Shown here: positions 50,306-52,353 of the stretch, in pieces
How positions within the stretch are numbered: position 1 is the stretch's first letter
Layout of the letters: every line of letters begins with the position of its first letter
NCBI GenBank assembly: GCA_002490465.1
Contig: DKUB01000070.1
Span: forward strand, 1 to 52,353
Reading direction: 5' to 3'
Source: Lachnoclostridium sp. UBA7215
GTDB lineage: Bacteria > Bacillota > Clostridia > Lachnospirales > Lachnospiraceae
DNA: 52,353 bases
Notes under the pieces: generated by a model
The model's input: the letters and a program-made list of their open reading frames with translations, nothing else
Databases searched by the model: none
What the model was told of the DNA's origin: nothing
Position numbers and translations under genes: made by a program

Positions 50306-51661
50306 ATGGCATTTGACAGCCTGACAGCAAAATTACAGAATGTCTTTAAGGGTCTGAGAAGCAAAGGACGACTTACCGAAGCTGATGTTAAGGCGGCGTT
50401 AAAAGAAGTAAAAATGGCGCTTCTTGAGGCAGATGTCAATTTCAAAGTAGTAAAGCAGTTTGTAAAAGCCGTTGAAGTGCGTGCGACCGGGGAAGATGTG
50501 TTAAACAGTCTTACACCGGGGCAGACCGTTATTAAATATGTAAATGAAGAACTGGTTCAGATGATGGGGGGAGAGACGGAAGAACTTGCGCTCCGCCCCG
50601 GAAATGAGATTACTGTACTCATGATGTGCGGTCTGCAGGGTGCAGGAAAGACAACAGCAACGGCAAAGCTTGCCGGGAAATTAAAGCAAAAAGGCAGGCG
50701 TCCGCTCTTAGTTGCCTGTGATATTTACCGCCCTGCGGCAATTGAGCAGTTACAGATAAATGGGAAAAAACAGGACGTTCCGGTTTTTTCCATGGGAACA
50801 GGGCACAATCCGGTGGATATTGCCAAAGCCGGGTTAGAGCATGCAAAGGCAAATGGAAATAATGTAGTAATACTGGATACCGCCGGCCGGCTTCATGTTG
50901 ACGAAGATATGATGGAGGAACTGGCAAATATTAAGAGCAGTATTGAGGTGCATCAGACAATACTTGTTGTGGATTCCATGACAGGGCAGGATGCCGTTAA
51001 TGTGGCATCCGTCTTTGATGAGAAGCTGTCAGTAGATGGCGTCATCCTAACGAAACTGGACAGTGATACCCGGGGCGGTGCAGCACTGTCAATCCGTGCC
51101 ATTACGGGAAAGCCGATTTATTTTGTCGGCACAGGAGAAAAGTTAACGGATATGGAGCAGTTTTATCCGGACCGTATGGCGTCACGTATTCTCGGGATGG
51201 GGGATGTGTTGTCTCTGATAGAAAAGGCCGAGGCGGAATTAGATGAAGAAAAAGCCGCTGAGATGGCAAAAAAAATCAAAAAAGCGGAATTTGACTTTAC
51301 AGATTTTTTAGAGCAGATGCAGCAGATGAAAAAAATGGGAGGGCTGTCAAGTATACTCAGTATGCTGCCGGGAATGGGACTGCCTTCTGATTTGGAAATA
51401 GATGATGATGCCCTTAAGGGCACGGAAGCGATTATATATTCTATGACCCTTGAGGAGAGAAGCAATCCGGCAATTATAAATCCTTCGCGCAAAAGAAGAA
51501 TTGCCAATGGAGCGGGGGTAGATATCAGTGAGGTAAACCGCCTCATTAAGCAGTTTGAGCAGAGCCGTAAAATGATGAAACAGATGTCCGGCATGATGTC
51601 CGGAAAGGGACGGCGCCGGGGAGGCGGATTTAAATTTCCCTTTGGAGGAATGGGGATGTAA
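50306..51661 (+). CDS. ffh: Signal recognition particle GTPase Ffh
   Basis: 451 residues. The N domain, then the G domain with GLQGAGKTTATAKLA, DTAGRLHVDEDMM and TKLDSDTRGGAALS, then the methionine-rich M domain (about 300-450) that binds SRP RNA and signal peptides, ending in an R/G/F-rich tail. It targets nascent membrane proteins to FtsY. The ATG at 50306 follows GAAAGGTGGG preceded by GCAGCGCA, a partial copy of the hairpin-RBS sequence. Confidence 0.96.
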   Translation: MAFDSLTAKLQNVFKGLRSKGRLTEADVKAALKEVKMALLEADVNFKVVKQFVKAVEVRATGEDVLNSLTPGQTVIKYVNEELVQMMGGETEELALRPGNEITVLMMCGLQGAGKTTATAKLAGKLKQKGRRPLLVACDIYRPAAIEQLQINGKKQDVPVFSMGTGHNPVDIAKAGLEHAKANGNNVVILDTAGRLHVDEDMMEELANIKSSIEVHQTILVVDSMTGQDAVNVASVFDEKLSVDGVILTKLDSDTRGGAALSIRAITGKPIYFVGTGEKLTDMEQFYPDRMASRILGMGDVLSLIEKAEAELDEEKAAEMAKKIKKAEFDFTDFLEQMQQMKKMGGLSSILSMLPGMGLPSDLEIDDDALKGTEAIIYSMTLEERSNPAIINPSRKRRIANGAGVDISEVNRLIKQFEQSRKMMKQMSGMMSGKGRRRGGGFKFPFGGMGM

Positions 51662-51747
51662 TGTTGTGAAATACAAGGATGGCCTGCAAAGTGCGGCGTC
51701 CATTGTTTTCTTATAATCAGACAGAAGGATAAGAGGAGGTGAAAATT

Positions 51748-51993
51748 ATGGCAGTAAAAATCAGATTGAAACGTCTGGGTAAGAAAAAGTCACCATTTTA
51801 CAGAATTGTTGTTGCTGACGAGAGGTCTCCGCGCGATGGTAAAAATATTGCAGAGATTGGAACTTATGACCCAAATCAGGAACCCTGTGTTGTCAAAATT
51901 GACGAAGATGAGGCAAAAAAATGGCTGGCGAACGGTGCACAGCCGACAGATGTAGTTGCCCGTCTGTTTAAACAGGCAGGAATTGCAAAGTAA
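51748..51993 (+). CDS. rpsP: 30S ribosomal protein S16
   Basis: 81 residues, typical S16: AVKIRLKRLGKKKSPFYRIV and VVADERSPRDGKNIAEIGTYDP. It stabilises the lower body of the 30S subunit. The ATG follows AAGAGGAGGTG. The 86-base gap after ffh contains a TATAAT at 51712-51717 without a good -35. khpA follows, the standard order before rimM and trmD. Confidence 0.96.
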   Translation: MAVKIRLKRLGKKKSPFYRIVVADERSPRDGKNIAEIGTYDPNQEPCVVKIDEDEAKKWLANGAQPTDVVARLFKQAGIAK

Positions 51994-52015
51994 AATCTTT
52001 GAAATGGAGAACAGT

Positions 52016-52243
52016 ATGAAAGAGTTAGTAGAAGTGATTGCCAGTGCTTTAGTGGACAATCCAGAGGAAGTCGAAGTCACAGAGACGGAGGATGAAAATC
52101 AGATTGTCCTTAGTTTAAAGGTTGCCCCGGATGATATGGGAAAGGTAATCGGCAAGCAGGGAAGAATTGCAAAGGCAATTCGTACCGTTGTGCGTGCAGC
52201 TGGCTCAAAGGGCAACAAAAAAATCATGGTAGACATTCAATGA
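52016..52243 (+). CDS. khpA: KhpA, small KH-domain RNA-binding protein
   Basis: 75 residues, a single KH domain with the RNA-binding loop GKQG at 46-49 in VIGKQGRIAKAIRTVVRAAG. KhpA pairs with KhpB (Jag) and binds many RNAs, affecting cell division and wall growth. ATGGAGA precedes the ATG. It lies 22 bases after rpsP. Confidence 0.94.
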   Translation: MKELVEVIASALVDNPEEVEVTETEDENQIVLSLKVAPDDMGKVIGKQGRIAKAIRTVVRAAGSKGNKKIMVDIQ

Positions 52244-52252
52244 TGTCGTCAA

Positions 52253-52284
52253 AACCCTGTAGAAAAAACTACAGGGTTATTTTG
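52253..52284 (+). terminator. Terminator or attenuator hairpin after khpA
   Basis: AACCCTGTAG (52253-52262) pairs exactly with CTACAGGGTT (52269-52278) around six A, followed by ATTTTG. The T-run is short. It separates rpsP-khpA from whatever follows. Confidence 0.65.
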
Positions 52285-52295
52285 AATGGAGGATA

Positions 52296-52332
52296 GTGTG
52301 AAAAATCACACTGAAGTGCTGATTTTTCACAC
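52296..52332. repeat. Long palindrome at the right edge
   Basis: GTGTGAAAAATCA (52296-52308) pairs exactly with TGATTTTTCACAC (52320-52332), and inside it CACT/AGTG adds four pairs with one C bulged. A GGAGGATA just before a GTG at 52298 could start an open frame into the right edge, but its residues do not resemble RimM, the expected next protein. A palindromic repeat element is the simpler reading. Confidence 0.65.
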
Positions 52333-52353
52333 GGCTATTTGTGCCGGAGCGTC

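Noticed and set aside
52298..52353. Start of rimM at the right edge
   Set aside because: The frame opened by GTG at 52298 encodes residues unlike the RimM N-terminus, and its codons coincide with a long palindrome.

Overview
The window reads as chromosomal DNA of a low-to-medium-GC anaerobic Firmicute, most likely a member of the Lachnospiraceae (Clostridia). The evidence is a PolC-type replicase inside the frr-uppS-cdsA-dxr-rseP-ispG-polC-rimP-nusA-infB-rbfA-truB-ribF gene order, a type III glutamine synthetase, a DUF3877-like protein, Na+-pump decarboxylase subunits, and many GGDEF and HD-GYP proteins. Genus cannot be fixed from the sequence alone.

Region 1 (about 1-16.7 kb) is signal transduction. 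A DUF3877-like protein, a free-standing HPt protein, a PAS histidine kinase without its own receiver, and a receiver fused to a degenerate HD-GYP domain come first. A perfect-consensus promoter then drives cheR-cheB-cheY-cheA-cheW-mcp, closed by a strong terminator. Next are an intact receiver-HD-GYP protein, a PAS hybrid kinase, a LacI-like sugar-sensor domain fused to GGDEF, and a membrane-anchored polysaccharide deacetylase.

Region 2 (16.7-37.2 kb) is housekeeping: a bactofilin with a long acidic tail, pyrH, frr, uppS, cdsA, dxr, rseP, ispG and polC. A tRNA-Glu(CTC) and terminator follow, then a new promoter with a terminator-like leader hairpin ahead of rimP-nusA-rnpM-ylxQ-infB-rbfA-nrnA-truB-ribF. 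These genes cover nucleotide supply, isoprenoid and phospholipid synthesis, membrane proteolysis, replication and the start of translation.

Region 3 (37.2-42.3 kb) is accessory: a GNAT acetyltransferase, an Rpn-family nuclease with its own consensus promoter, and on the minus strand a type III glutamine synthetase with a terminator-like leader and a D,D-carboxypeptidase.

Region 4 (42.5-49.3 kb) is a five-gene biotin-dependent operon. It holds an acyl-CoA carboxyltransferase, an OadG-like subunit, a biotin carrier, a Na+-pump beta subunit and an OadA-type carboxyltransferase. It runs without an obvious terminator into a receiver/HD-GYP/GGDEF protein. The set looks like a transcarboxylase with a sodium pump attached.

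Region 5 (49.4-52.35 kb) holds a small frameshifted gene, a perfectly spaced promoter with an inverted repeat that contains the Shine-Dalgarno sequence, and ylxM-ffh-rpsP-khpA (protein targeting, ribosome).

The non-coding DNA is unusually rich in structure: long palindromes near both ends, three tandem hairpins between frr and uppS, an in-frame palindrome inside dxr, and a recurring small hairpin fused to the ribosome-binding site of several housekeeping genes.
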